Shown piece by piece: positions 21,382 through 29,981 of a DNA stretch of 30,199 nucleotides. The notes under the pieces were generated by a model. It made no database searches, was not told the origin of the DNA, and saw nothing but the letters and a program-made list of their open reading frames with translations. Positions within the stretch are counted from its first letter, which is position 1, and every line of letters begins with the position of its first letter. Where the stretch lies: contig JALTCK010000063.1 of the NCBI GenBank assembly GCA_027074805.1, forward strand, positions 1 to 30,199. The letters run 5' to 3'. The position numbers were made by a program, and so were the translations under genes. This DNA comes from Thermococcus sp. GTDB lineage: Archaea > Methanobacteriota_B > Thermococci > Thermococcales > Thermococcaceae.

Positions 21382-22947
21382 CTAACGAAGAACAGTTTCG
21401 GCAAGCTTTTTCACGGCCTCGATGTACCCCTGCCAGTCCATCGCCTGGGCCGCCGCGGGGTGAAAGACCCTGTCTATCAACACCGGTGCAAAGAGGCCGA
21501 GACTAATAACCAGGGTCGCAAGGACTATCCCCAGGGCGTTGAAGGTCCAGACTTCCTTAACATCCCAATGTTTTCCTTCTTCGTGACCGTGCCCCTCGCT
21601 TGGCTTCCCGCGCCAGAGGTAGATGAAGGCCTTGAAGTAGGCCCAGGCCGCTATGGCGCTCGTTATCACCACCACCGAGGCCAGCCAGGGGCTCACCTGC
21701 ATTAAAGCGTCGAAGATGAGCATCTTTCCGAAGAAGACGTTAAGGGGAGGAACGCCAACGAGGCTCAAAACCGCAACGCCAAAGAGAAAGGTGTTTACAG
21801 GCATGGCTTTTCCTATTCCTGCAAGCTCCTCAATTCTGCTTGTCCCGGCCCGATAGATAAATGCTCCGACCGTGAAGAAGAGGAGCATCTTCGCTATCGC
21901 GTGGTTGACAAGGTGGAAGCCCACCGCGAGCAGAGCCAGCTGGGTTCCAACGCCGAGGACCATGAAGAGATAACCCATGTGGAGTATCGTGGAGTAAGCA
22001 ATGAGACGCTTCATGTCCCTCTGGACAAGCATCATAACTGAGCCGAGGAAGGCCGTTGCGGTTCCGAGAGTGAAGAATACGAGCGAGAGCGTCGAACCGA
22101 ATGGAAGCCCGTGGAATAATGTATAAAGGTAGCGGGCGAGCACGTATATTCCGGTCCCCTCAATGAAGCCGCTCAGAACTGCGCCAACGGGAATCGGGGC
22201 GCCGGAGTAAGCCGATGGCAGCCAGTAGTGGCCCGGGAAGATGGCGCTCTTGACTATCACCATCGATATTGTCAAGGCAAAGAACATCGCTAGGGCGAGC
22301 GTTGGGTTTCCGAAGAGCTTAGTGGTCACCGGGAAACTTATTCCGTGGAACTTCGAGCTTAGATCGGCCATGTTTAGGGTTCCAAAAGATGCGTAGATGA
22401 ATCCCAAAGCCAGGAAGTAGAGGCTCGTCGCGACGGCACCACTGATTCCATACTTGAAGGCACTTTCTACGGCCTCACTCCTCGTCCGATAGAAGCCGAC
22501 TATCGCATAAGCACTCGCACCTATGACCTCGAACATGACGAAAAGGTTAAAGGCATCACCCGTCATGAAGGCTCCAAGGCTCCCTGCTTCGAGGCCAAGA
22601 AGAAAAGTATAGAAGAACTCCAGGCCGTTCCACCCTGAGAGGTATTTTGCCGAGTATATTCCTGCGAGGAGAAAGCCGAAGGAAGCAGTTAAAACGAGCA
22701 TGGCGGATAATCTGTCCACCTCGAAGACTATACCTATCGGAGCTATCCAGTTTCCGAAGGCATAAATCAAAGGTCCATTAGAAGAGTAAGCCCTGCTAAA
22801 GAGCCAGAGCGAGGCAACGAACGCCGCCGTCAGGGCTGTCAGCCCGTACGTGATTGTAAACCTTCTGTTCTTTCCTGTGACTATAGAAAGGAAAGGCAGG
22901 AAGAAGGCAAAGCCGAGCGGTATGATCGGGACGATTCCGACCTCCAT
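21382..22947 (-). CDS. mrpD: Mrp antiporter subunit D (NuoN/MbhH-like proton channel subunit)
   Basis: The 521-residue protein has ~14 TM segments and is an antiporter-like subunit of the complex I family. Ion-path residues are in place: Glu140 in FVMFEVIGASAY (TM5), Lys233 in VIVKSAIFPGHYWLPSAY (TM7), and the later helix FHLVNHAIAKMLLFF with His and Lys. The DAFNLFVMFE and GAPIPVGAVLSG stretches are typical of MrpD/MbhH. It is last in the operon, 9 bases after mrpE, with its own strong AGGTGAT ribosome binding site. It presumably drives proton movement coupled to Na+ transport. Confidence 0.92.
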   Translation of the reverse strand: MEVGIVPIIPLGFAFFLPFLSIVTGKNRRFTITYGLTALTAAFVASLWLFSRAYSSNGPLIYAFGNWIAPIGIVFEVDRLSAMLVLTASFGFLLAGIYSAKYLSGWNGLEFFYTFLLGLEAGSLGAFMTGDAFNLFVMFEVIGASAYAIVGFYRTRSEAVESAFKYGISGAVATSLYFLALGFIYASFGTLNMADLSSKFHGISFPVTTKLFGNPTLALAMFFALTISMVIVKSAIFPGHYWLPSAYSGAPIPVGAVLSGFIEGTGIYVLARYLYTLFHGLPFGSTLSLVFFTLGTATAFLGSVMMLVQRDMKRLIAYSTILHMGYLFMVLGVGTQLALLAVGFHLVNHAIAKMLLFFTVGAFIYRAGTSRIEELAGIGKAMPVNTFLFGVAVLSLVGVPPLNVFFGKMLIFDALMQVSPWLASVVVITSAIAAWAYFKAFIYLWRGKPSEGHGHEEGKHWDVKEVWTFNALGIVLATLVISLGLFAPVLIDRVFHPAAAQAMDWQGYIEAVKKLAETVLR

Positions 22948-22956
22948 TATATCACC

Positions 22957-23460
22957 TCAGTCAAATATCTTCCTCGCGTAGTCCTCAAAGTACGCGACTA
23001 TGTTCTCCTTTACCTCTCTATCCTCAAGCGTGGAAACGTCTATCCAGTGGACGTAGAGCCACTTCCCGTCGTCGCTTATGTCGACCACTATCGTTCCCGG
23101 GGTATTGGTTATTGAGTTGGCAACGAGCACCTTCCCATAATCGCTCTCCACCTCAAGTGGGATTCTAACTATTCCAGGATTGGCCCTCAGCGTGAAGACG
23201 CGCTTGGCAACATCTATGTGAGTCTTTGTCTCCTCTATGAAAAAGTAACGAAAACCATAGATCACCGCATAAAACCAGCGCCTCGGTGAGAAAAATTTGA
23301 GCTCGTCCTCGACGAGCCAGTGGCCAATGAGGAATGAAACCACGAGAGCAACTGTGGAGCCAGTTATGATGTCATACTCGCTGACTGAGCCTGTGTAGAA
23401 TAGATACACTGCGAGAACTACAACGAAAGTCGCAGGAGAGAACCTCTTTATTGGCTTCAT
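22957..23460 (-). CDS. mrpE: Mrp antiporter subunit E
   Basis: The 167-residue MrpE/MnhE (MbhA-like) protein has two or three N-terminal TM segments, RRWFYAVIYGFRYFFIEE in the middle, and a soluble C-terminal domain containing VLVANSITNTPGTIVVDI, the family signature. The ATG overlaps the mrpC stop by 4 bases (ATGA). In Mrp complexes MrpE is needed for assembly and packs at the lateral end of the membrane arm. Confidence 0.92.
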   Translation of the reverse strand: MKPIKRFSPATFVVVLAVYLFYTGSVSEYDIITGSTVALVVSFLIGHWLVEDELKFFSPRRWFYAVIYGFRYFFIEETKTHIDVAKRVFTLRANPGIVRIPLEVESDYGKVLVANSITNTPGTIVVDISDDGKWLYVHWIDVSTLEDREVKENIVAYFEDYARKIFD

Positions 23461-23843
23461 TCCTCATCCCCCCTCAACATCTCGGCCATGTCCCTGACAT
23501 CGACCGTCCCGTGGAGGCGATAGAACTGAATGGCATAGGTTGTGAGAAGAATGTTCATTGCCATTCCTATGACAACTGCAGTGAGAACCAGAGCCTGCGG
23601 TACCGGGTCAACAGACCTATTCAGAAACTCCTCAAAAGTTATATGCCTCTCGTAGATGGGCGGAAAGACCGGGAAGACAAGACGGTAGCCGATAAGGATG
23701 AAGAGCATGTTTATTGCATCTCCCATGACGTTGAGCATGATTATCTTTTTGATTAGGTTGGAGCGCGTTGCCACTCCGTATATTCCTAGAAGCATCATCG
23801 CAAAGAGGGTGATGCTTATATACGCAAGGAGGAAGCTAATCAT
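23457..23843 (-). CDS. mrpC: Mrp antiporter subunit C (NuoK-like)
   Basis: The 128-residue protein has three TM helices. The conserved NuoK/MrpC part is GIYGVATRSNLIKKIIMLNVMGDAINMLFI, and the third helix is QALVLTAVVIGMAMNILL. The loop between helices 2 and 3 (~55-80) is longer than in bacterial MrpC, and a charged tail follows. It overlaps mrpB by 8 bases and mrpE by 4, so it is translationally coupled on both sides. Confidence 0.92.
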   Translation of the reverse strand: MISFLLAYISITLFAMMLLGIYGVATRSNLIKKIIMLNVMGDAINMLFILIGYRLVFPVFPPIYERHITFEEFLNRSVDPVPQALVLTAVVIGMAMNILLTTYAIQFYRLHGTVDVRDMAEMLRGDEE

Positions 23844-24603
23844 TCAGTTCCCTCCTGAGAATGTTTTTGAAGACCCACTCTGGGATTCCAAGTATAAGGA
23901 ACACTGTGAGGAAGCCAAACGTTACCGCCGTGTATTCTCCAACGTCAAGGTTGAAGAGACCAGTCTCACCCGGGAGGAGGTTTATCTCGAGAACCTTCCC
24001 CCCATAAAGGACGACCGGAGCTAGGATCGTGGCCAGGATTAGAGCAAGACCTGCGGCATATGCGGATATCGTGTGCTTAAGCGTAAGCCCCCTCCTCTCT
24101 AGTGTGAACTTTGAAAAGGCGGCGAAGAGTAGCAGAGCCGCCACTGCCATTGCTGAACCGCCCTGGAAACCACCACCTGGAGTCAGATGTCCATGAAGGG
24201 CTATCGAGGCAGAGATTGCTATAATCATGACCACGACGAGCTTAGTGGTGGCCTTTACTATGAGATCCATCTGTCTATGGGGCATGCTTCCCTCAAGTTC
24301 TCTTGCATGCTCTAGCTGCTCCCTGTCAAGACGCAGGATGCTTAAAGCGCCCATTATTGCAAGAAAGAACACGAAGGTCTCGAAGAGCGTATCGAAACCA
24401 CGGTAGTTCCAGACTATTGCCGTCACCACCTCAGGACTGTGACTCGTCAAACCTTCATGTGCAAAAGCATGGCTCAGGTAGAACTCACTGAGTGGTCTGA
24501 GCTCTTCTCCTCCTAGCCCAAGGATATTTTTTACCGTAACCACATAGGCAATGAAGATGAAGGCGATAAGGAAAGAGGCAGCAACCAATGCATCCCTCTT
24601 CAT
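23836..24603 (-). CDS. mrpB: Mrp antiporter subunit B with fused MbhE-like N-terminus
   Basis: The 255-residue protein has two parts. The N-terminal ~100 residues (one TM, an extracytoplasmic loop, then RGFDTLFETFVFFLAIMGAL) resemble the MrpA C-terminal/MbhE unit. The C-terminal ~145 residues are a MnhB domain with the hallmark LHGHLTPGGGFQGGSAMAVA. In Mbh hydrogenase these units are separate proteins (MbhE, MbhF), and in bacterial Mrp the first belongs to MrpA, so this is a distinct gene boundary. It overlaps the DUF4040 gene by 4 bases. Confidence 0.9.
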   Translation of the reverse strand: MKRDALVAASFLIAFIFIAYVVTVKNILGLGGEELRPLSEFYLSHAFAHEGLTSHSPEVVTAIVWNYRGFDTLFETFVFFLAIMGALSILRLDREQLEHARELEGSMPHRQMDLIVKATTKLVVVMIIAISASIALHGHLTPGGGFQGGSAMAVAALLLFAAFSKFTLERRGLTLKHTISAYAAGLALILATILAPVVLYGGKVLEINLLPGETGLFNLDVGEYTAVTFGFLTVFLILGIPEWVFKNILRRELND

Positions 24604-24857
24604 TCTCCCACCTCGTAACGCTCCGTTTTACTTATGGCCAGAATCACAAGGGCGGTGTAAGCGCCAACGGCTATGGCAAGGTAGGCCAAAACTATGTCTG
24701 GAGCGGCCAAGATGTAGAAGCCGAGGGCAAAGAAGGTTGATTGTACTGAGCTTAGGGCTAGGGCCTTCAGCAAGTCGTGCTCCTTCATTGCCAAATAGCT
24801 GAAGACAAAGCCAAATGAAACTACTATTACCAGGATTAGGAGATGAAGCTCTATCAT
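24600..24857 (-). CDS. MbhD/DUF4040-type subunit (detached MrpA C-terminal part)
   Basis: The 85-residue protein has three hydrophobic helices and contains DLLKALALSSVQSTFFALGFYIL, then APDIVLAYLAIAVGAYTAL, the DUF4040/MbhD pattern. In bacterial Mrp this segment is fused into the C-terminus of MrpA. Here, as in Mbh, it stands alone. It is ATGA-coupled to genes on both sides. It resembles NuoJ-like helices that line the ion path. Confidence 0.88.
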   Translation of the reverse strand: MIELHLLILVIVVSFGFVFSYLAMKEHDLLKALALSSVQSTFFALGFYILAAPDIVLAYLAIAVGAYTALVILAISKTERYEVGE

Positions 24858-25309
24858 CTCCCAACCCTCCTGAAGGAGAACATCGGTTCCTCCTCTTCAC
24901 CTGGAATCTCCTCGTGCTCCTTCACCAGCTCTGCAACATCACTCCTCTTTGGCAGATCCTCCTCCAGCTGGTCAATGACAAGCTTTGACTTCTTTCCTAT
25001 TCTGCCGAAGTAAACGGCGGAGACAAGAGAGTGGGAGCCTGTTGGGGCTATGAGGAGTATTAAGACTCCTACAGTAAAAGCTATGCCTGCCATGAAAAAT
25101 CTCTGAGAGCCAAGAGGATGATAGACGAGTGCTACCAAGCCAGCACCAAAGACGGGGAGGGTTGCACCACCTATCGTACCAACCGTTGCAGCATGACTTC
25201 TCATATAGAAGTCAGGGAAGCGGAGGAGACCTATGGCTGCTATTAAGTCGTAAATAGCCCCCAGGAGAATCGCAACTGAGCCCACAACGAATAGTATTTC
25301 CTCTATCAT
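24854..25309 (-). CDS. mrpG: Mrp antiporter subunit G
   Basis: The 151-residue protein has three TM helices. The MrpG signature IGLLRFPDFYMRSHAATVGTI spans the first two, and the third ends in APTGSHSLVSAVYFG. A ~50-residue acidic cytoplasmic tail (KRSDVAELVKEHEEIPGEEEE) is longer than in most bacterial MrpG. It overlaps mrpF and the DUF4040 gene by 4 bases each. Confidence 0.92.
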   Translation of the reverse strand: MIEEILFVVGSVAILLGAIYDLIAAIGLLRFPDFYMRSHAATVGTIGGATLPVFGAGLVALVYHPLGSQRFFMAGIAFTVGVLILLIAPTGSHSLVSAVYFGRIGKKSKLVIDQLEEDLPKRSDVAELVKEHEEIPGEEEEPMFSFRRVGR

Positions 25310-25590
25310 ACTTCCACCTCCCCATAAAGAACGTACTTGGTATAGTAAAGATCAAGCATGAATGCCCAGAGAGCGAGGATTATTGCACCGCTTGCGAGCA
25401 TTATGGACTTGAAGTAAATCCCGAGGACGACCATGAAGGCCGCCATGTCAAAGGAGAGACAGTCCACGGCAAGAATTATATCCGCTGTAGTTGGTCCCTT
25501 TATCGCCCTTATCCCGTAGAGAATAAAAGCTAAAGCATATATGACTGCTGAAAAGTAGAGAACATCCAGGAAAGCCACTTCGAAGTTCAT
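25306..25590 (-). CDS. mrpF: Mrp antiporter subunit F
   Basis: The 94-residue, three-TM protein has the MrpF core IRAIKGPTTADIILAVDCLS, with the conserved Gly-Pro and Asp between helices 1 and 2. In bacterial Mrp, MrpF Asp has been linked to Na+ handling. It is ATGA-coupled to the 625-residue subunit upstream and mrpG downstream. Confidence 0.92.
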   Translation of the reverse strand: MNFEVAFLDVLYFSAVIYALAFILYGIRAIKGPTTADIILAVDCLSFDMAAFMVVLGIYFKSIMLASGAIILALWAFMLDLYYTKYVLYGEVEV

Positions 25591-27464
25591 GCAAACACCC
25601 CCAGCAGCACTATTAGGAGAGCCATAACTATAGCAAAGCCACCAATGAGTACGTTCATGTCGAAGTTCCTCCCCTTACCCCACCTCGCGACTCTCTCAAC
25701 GGCTCTTATAAGGGGCATGAACATCGCTTCATCAATGTGCCTCACTGGATAGTCGAGGGCATCGTCAACATCCTTTACAAGAGGTAGCTCATACTTGGGT
25801 ACCACCTTTATCACCGGAAGGATATAGTTGATGTAACTTCTCCTGAACTCGTCTATGAAGAATCCGAAGACTTCTCCAAGTATATCGCCAGCGTTATAGA
25901 AGATGAGCAGAAGTTCGCTAACACGGTCTGTGGGCACCTTTCCGATTCTCCACCCAATAATCGGAGCAGATATGAGAAAGAAAAGGGCGAGAATAAAGGA
26001 GGGAGATGCAAAGAATACTCCCCCTGGGCCCGCAGGAATAGAAGCCCTTATTTCCTCTATCGCAGAGATCAGCCACGGATAGAACAAGAGGGGAAACACC
26101 GTCACGGTGAAACCAGCCATTGCAACCAGCCCGGTGACGATTCTAATCATGAAAGGTATTTCCTCCCTCTCGACTTCTCTCTTACATAGCTCCCTGTTGA
26201 GCCGCATTATCTGAAGTATAGAAGCCATCGGAAAGAGGCCAAGAAATGCCACAGCCAGCATCATCCCCCACAGGAGTACATCTTTTGACATGGCAATACC
26301 CTCAAAAAACGGCCACTTGGATACAAATGCCGCCAATGGTGGAACACCTGCCATAGAGAAGACAGAAAGAGAGATGAGAAACGAAACCACATGACCTTTG
26401 AGCAGCTTTCTGAGTGAACATATGTTCGGCTCCTCACCATAGTGTTCTATCGCACCGAGTCCGAAGAACACAGCGCTCTTGTAGAGGGCCTGATAGAGAA
26501 TGTGGAGGAGTGCTCCGATTAGGACTATCGTTCCCGCGATTCCACCGAGGACCATAGACGATCCGAGGGCAAAGAAGGCCATCCCTACATCCATCACACT
26601 GTGATGAGCAAACTTTCTCTTGAGCCTTATTTCCTTGAAGGAGTAGAGAGTTGAGAATGCTGAAACGGCTCCGAGAGTGGCTATGATGTAACCTAGAGTT
26701 CTTGAGGTGGGCAGTACAAACTCCGTGAGTCTGAGAAGACCATAGAAACCCAATACCTCACCTGATATGAAGAGGGGAATAAAAGGACTCGGAACGGAAC
26801 GATACGCCCGGGCAACCCAAGTATGAAAAGGGAAAACGCCAGCCCTAACCAGAAAGGCCAATGAGTAGAGTGCATACATCACCCAGAGGTGCACGGGCAG
26901 GTTGTTGATGTCCTTCCTTAGCCCCTCAAATGTCAGAGCTCCAGCTGAATATGCCAGAGAAGTTGCTAGCAGAAGGGGTATCACTCCAAAGAGCTGGGTA
27001 AGAACAATATACCTCCACGCAGCCTTCCTGGAGCCCCTTGTTTCGGAAGTCAGTATGAGGACGAAGGTAAAAACAGCGAACAACTCGTAGGCTAGAGTAA
27101 GCCTCTCGAGATCGTCTGTAATGAGAAGGAGCAAAGCCGAGAGGATGGCCATGTTAACCGACAGACCCAAATAGCGCTCATCACCCTTCGGTCTATAGTC
27201 GAGTAAGTATAGAGAGAGCGCGAAGGTCAGGAAGGAGAGGAGGGATATAAAGAGCGCTGAGAGGGAGTCCACATCAACACTCGTCGGGAGGAAGAAGAGT
27301 ATCTCACCGGTGAAGCCCCTTGACCCTTCAATTGAAACTATGAACATTGGAAAAGATGATGTTAGGGTGAAAAAGTAAGAGCACCTTCCTCCTTTGAAGA
27401 GCGAAACGAGACCACCAGCAAAGAGAAGAAACATGGCCAACTCAAGCGTGATAGCTGGGTCCAT
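25587..27464 (-). CDS. NuoL/MrpA-family antiporter-like subunit with substituted key residues (625 aa)
   Basis: The large polytopic protein belongs to the proton-conducting subunit family (Proton_antipo_M). Glu127 in LAYELFAVF is kept, but the TM7 lysine aligns with Arg207 in FLVRAGVFPFHTWV. The later histidine pair reads HILYQALYK, with Gln325 replacing the second His and Lys329 kept. After ~residue 460 there is an amphipathic segment (~540-595: GDILGEVFGFFIDEFRRS, then a loop) and a last TM helix, reminiscent of the NuoL lateral helix. It is an additional antiporter-like subunit beside the 493- and 521-residue ones. It starts in TAATG overlap with the upstream gene. Confidence 0.87.
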   Translation of the reverse strand: MDPAITLELAMFLLFAGGLVSLFKGGRCSYFFTLTSSFPMFIVSIEGSRGFTGEILFFLPTSVDVDSLSALFISLLSFLTFALSLYLLDYRPKGDERYLGLSVNMAILSALLLLITDDLERLTLAYELFAVFTFVLILTSETRGSRKAAWRYIVLTQLFGVIPLLLATSLAYSAGALTFEGLRKDINNLPVHLWVMYALYSLAFLVRAGVFPFHTWVARAYRSVPSPFIPLFISGEVLGFYGLLRLTEFVLPTSRTLGYIIATLGAVSAFSTLYSFKEIRLKRKFAHHSVMDVGMAFFALGSSMVLGGIAGTIVLIGALLHILYQALYKSAVFFGLGAIEHYGEEPNICSLRKLLKGHVVSFLISLSVFSMAGVPPLAAFVSKWPFFEGIAMSKDVLLWGMMLAVAFLGLFPMASILQIMRLNRELCKREVEREEIPFMIRIVTGLVAMAGFTVTVFPLLFYPWLISAIEEIRASIPAGPGGVFFASPSFILALFFLISAPIIGWRIGKVPTDRVSELLLIFYNAGDILGEVFGFFIDEFRRSYINYILPVIKVVPKYELPLVKDVDDALDYPVRHIDEAMFMPLIRAVERVARWGKGRNFDMNVLIGGFAIVMALLIVLLGVFA

Positions 27465-28945
27465 TAGTGTCCACCCCCAGTTAGGAGGCCGTAGAATCCT
27501 ATCTCATGAACGAGTGGATACGCAACGTATGGAACCACAAAGACCAGGATCAGGAGCATCACCAGCGAGGCGGTTATTATCGGATGGGTGCTGACTTGTT
27601 TGACAATACTCTCTCCGAAGACGTTTCGGGTTATCCACTTTACACCGACCCAGAGAAAGACAGCCGAATCTGCAAGGAGCATCATTATCGGGAGCCATGC
27701 AAGAGGGGTTACCTTAACCGCACTCAAGGTCGTTAGGAGTTCTGCTTTGCTGAATGCTATGGCCATCGGAGGCAGACCGGCCAGGCCAAGCAAGGCAACA
27801 CTCCATGCAAGGCCGTTCACGGGCAAAACCTCCTTAAGACCGCTTATACGCCTTAAGTCGAGTGTTCCCAGAGAGTAGCTGAAGCTTCCAGCGGTTAGGA
27901 AAGCCAAGCCCTTCACGAAAGCGTGAGTTGTTAACTGGAACATAGCGGCTTTTAACCCAACCTCAAGGCCGAGGGAAGCAAATGTCAAGCCAACAAACAT
28001 TATTCCTGCCTCAGCCACTGTGGAGTAGGCGAGGAGCCTTTTTGCATCTTTCTGAACAGGGTAATTGATTATCGGGATAAGGAGCGTGAGAGAGACCATA
28101 ATTGCCATGAAATAAAAAATCCACATCGGTAGGGGGCCTATGAACTGGAGAACCCTTGCAACAAGATAGACTCCCATCTCGACCATTGCAGCACCGTGGA
28201 GAAATGCACTTGCTGGTGTTGGGGCTTCCATTGCGTCCGGAATCCAGGAGTACGTCGGGAATTGTGCACTCTTGGTATATCCAGCAACGAGTAAGGCCAG
28301 AAAGAGCCACGGCTTAAAAGCAGGGGAGACCTTCGAAAGCGAGAAAAGGCTCAGATCGTGGAGTTGGGTTATGCCGATGTATATCGCCGAATAGAATCCC
28401 ACCATTGCTCCAACGTTAGGAACAATGAAGGCTTTGAAACCCGCCCTAACACCTTCTTTTGTCCCATAGTAGCTCACTACACCCCAACATGCCAGCCCCA
28501 TCAGCTCAAAAAAGATGACGAGTCCGAGGAACGTGGATGAGTATATAAAGCCCAACGTGGCCCCCTCAAAGAGTGTCATCCAAGCATAAAATAATCCACG
28601 GCCCTTGCCAACCGGATGGCCGACATTCCTTTCGCTCATGTACTCCATTCCGTAGAACATAAAGATGAAGCCGGCCAATCCAACTACCGTTCCAATCAGA
28701 ACACTCATTGGGTCGACAATTATACCATAGACCTCTCCCAGTCTCCCAGTGGTCATGTAGAGGAAATGAAGCGTTTCATGATTGTAGTCGAGAAGATAGT
28801 TGATTAAAACACCGAACTGGAAGATCATGGCAAGGAAAAAGGACCCTATCATAATCGCGTCTGCTTTTCGCTCGTCGAATTTAAACAGGAATAACCCTCC
28901 GAGCAGTGGGATAATGAACGTCAGAGTCGCGAGAACTTCTATCAT
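27464..28945 (-). CDS. mrpA: Mrp antiporter subunit A N-terminal part (NuoL-like, 493 aa)
   Basis: The first gene of the operon encodes ~14 TM helices with canonical ion-path residues: Glu147 in VIFFELMGLACWGVV, Lys225 in GYTKSAQFPTYSW, and the TTHAFVKGLAFL helix. IVDPMSVLIGTVVG and DAMEAPTPASAFLHGA are typical NuoL/MrpA motifs. It stops where bacterial MrpA would go on into DUF4040/MbhE parts, which are separate genes here. It has its own promoter and GGGAG before the ATG. MbhH-like naming is possible, but MrpA fits the operon set. Confidence 0.88.
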   Translation of the reverse strand: MIEVLATLTFIIPLLGGLFLFKFDERKADAIMIGSFFLAMIFQFGVLINYLLDYNHETLHFLYMTTGRLGEVYGIIVDPMSVLIGTVVGLAGFIFMFYGMEYMSERNVGHPVGKGRGLFYAWMTLFEGATLGFIYSSTFLGLVIFFELMGLACWGVVSYYGTKEGVRAGFKAFIVPNVGAMVGFYSAIYIGITQLHDLSLFSLSKVSPAFKPWLFLALLVAGYTKSAQFPTYSWIPDAMEAPTPASAFLHGAAMVEMGVYLVARVLQFIGPLPMWIFYFMAIMVSLTLLIPIINYPVQKDAKRLLAYSTVAEAGIMFVGLTFASLGLEVGLKAAMFQLTTHAFVKGLAFLTAGSFSYSLGTLDLRRISGLKEVLPVNGLAWSVALLGLAGLPPMAIAFSKAELLTTLSAVKVTPLAWLPIMMLLADSAVFLWVGVKWITRNVFGESIVKQVSTHPIITASLVMLLILVFVVPYVAYPLVHEIGFYGLLTGGGH

Positions 28946-28991
28946 CTCCCGGCCCCCGTAGACTCAAACCCATTAGGTTAGGCTAATTTAT

Positions 28992-29000
28992 CTTTTAAAG
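28992..29000 (-). promoter_or_regulatory. TATA box of the Mrp operon
   Basis: The minus strand reads GAAAAACTTTAAAAG, a good BRE plus TATA, predicting a start near 28970 and a ~25-base leader. Just upstream is a small inverted repeat, TTCGG-n6-CCGAA (29004-29019). Confidence 0.55.
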
Positions 29001-29060
29001 TTTTTCGGCGATTTCCGAAGCATCTTTAAACGGTTGTACAAATCATCGAAATTCCGCAGG

Positions 29061-29981
29061 TTAACCCCACACTTCCCAAAACTTTGTAAAGACGCCCTCA
29101 AAGTACCCGTTTATAAGTGCAACAACTCGAGATGTGTCAAACGGAAGCACCCTGAGAACTGACAGTGCCTCGTTGATGAAGCCCTTCGCTTTCCTAATAG
29201 CCTCACGAAAAACGCCTGCTTCCTCCATTCTGTTGAAGAGATAAAGAAGATTGTCCTCGGTTGGATCGAGCAAGGCCCTTTCAACAATGGAGGAGCCATA
29301 ATGTTCCGTGTAGAGTATTAGGGGTAGCGTTGTCTTCCCGTTCAAGAGGTCCTTAAAGCGATCCTTCCCCGTTCCGGGGAAGTAGTCTAGAACATCATCG
29401 AGTATTTGGAATGCCCTTCCCACTAAGAGTCCTGCCCTCTCAAGATCTCGCCAAAAGGATTTTTCAAGGTAATACGCCGGGAGCGCAAATGACGTTCCAA
29501 AGAGCCTTCCGGTCTTCCCGTCTATCACCCTGTAGTATGTCCCCACGTCGAGGTGCACACTTCCTCTCACCGCCTCCTGCAGTATCTCGGCTTTTACCAT
29601 CTCCTCAACGACCTTGGCGACGTAATCTACCATTTCCACCCTCTTCGAAGCTATTATCCTCAAGGCTCTCACGAAGAGGAAGTCACCGCTGAGAACGGCT
29701 AACTCGGGCCCCCATTGCATTGGCACGGTGGGGCTGTTCCGCCTCTTCTCTGCCAAATCTATAACGTCGTCGTGGACTAAACTGGCAGTGTGGATGAGCT
29801 CGACAGAAGAGGCCAAATCAAGGGCATCGTTCTCCTCAAGACCAAGAGCCTCTGAGACGGCCAAAACTATTCTAGGCCTTATCCTCTTCCCCCCGCTTCT
29901 AATTACGTATTCGCCTATCTTCTTCGCAAGCTCAACGCTGCCGTCCAAGGTTTCTATCAGCTTCTTGTCAAGTAATTCCAT
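29061..29981 (-). CDS. idsA: Short-chain polyprenyl diphosphate synthase (GGPP/FPP synthase type)
   Basis: The ~306-residue, all-helical trans-prenyltransferase has GGKRIRPRIVL near the N-terminus. The first Asp-rich motif is LVHDDVID followed by EKRRNSPT, and the second is FQILDDVLDYFPG. It condenses isopentenyl diphosphate with an allylic diphosphate to make precursors of archaeal ether lipids. In the first motif, DD-x2-D spacing and the residues just before it (LIHTASLVHDD) fit a C15-C20 product, but exact chain length is not certain. ATG 29981 is chosen for the GGAGGGAGGAGG site before it; the TTG at 30011 lies inside the upstream gene and lacks one. Confidence 0.93.
   Translation of the reverse strand: MELLDKKLIETLDGSVELAKKIGEYVIRSGGKRIRPRIVLAVSEALGLEENDALDLASSVELIHTASLVHDDVIDLAEKRRNSPTVPMQWGPELAVLSGDFLFVRALRIIASKRVEMVDYVAKVVEEMVKAEILQEAVRGSVHLDVGTYYRVIDGKTGRLFGTSFALPAYYLEKSFWRDLERAGLLVGRAFQILDDVLDYFPGTGKDRFKDLLNGKTTLPLILYTEHYGSSIVERALLDPTEDNLLYLFNRMEEAGVFREAIRKAKGFINEALSVLRVLPFDTSRVVALINGYFEGVFTKFWEVWG

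Noticed and set aside
29004..29019. TTCGG-n6-CCGAA inverted repeat upstream of the Mrp operon TATA box
   Set aside because: The arms are only 5 bp, and with no second copy or conservation evidence it is too weak for a regulatory claim.
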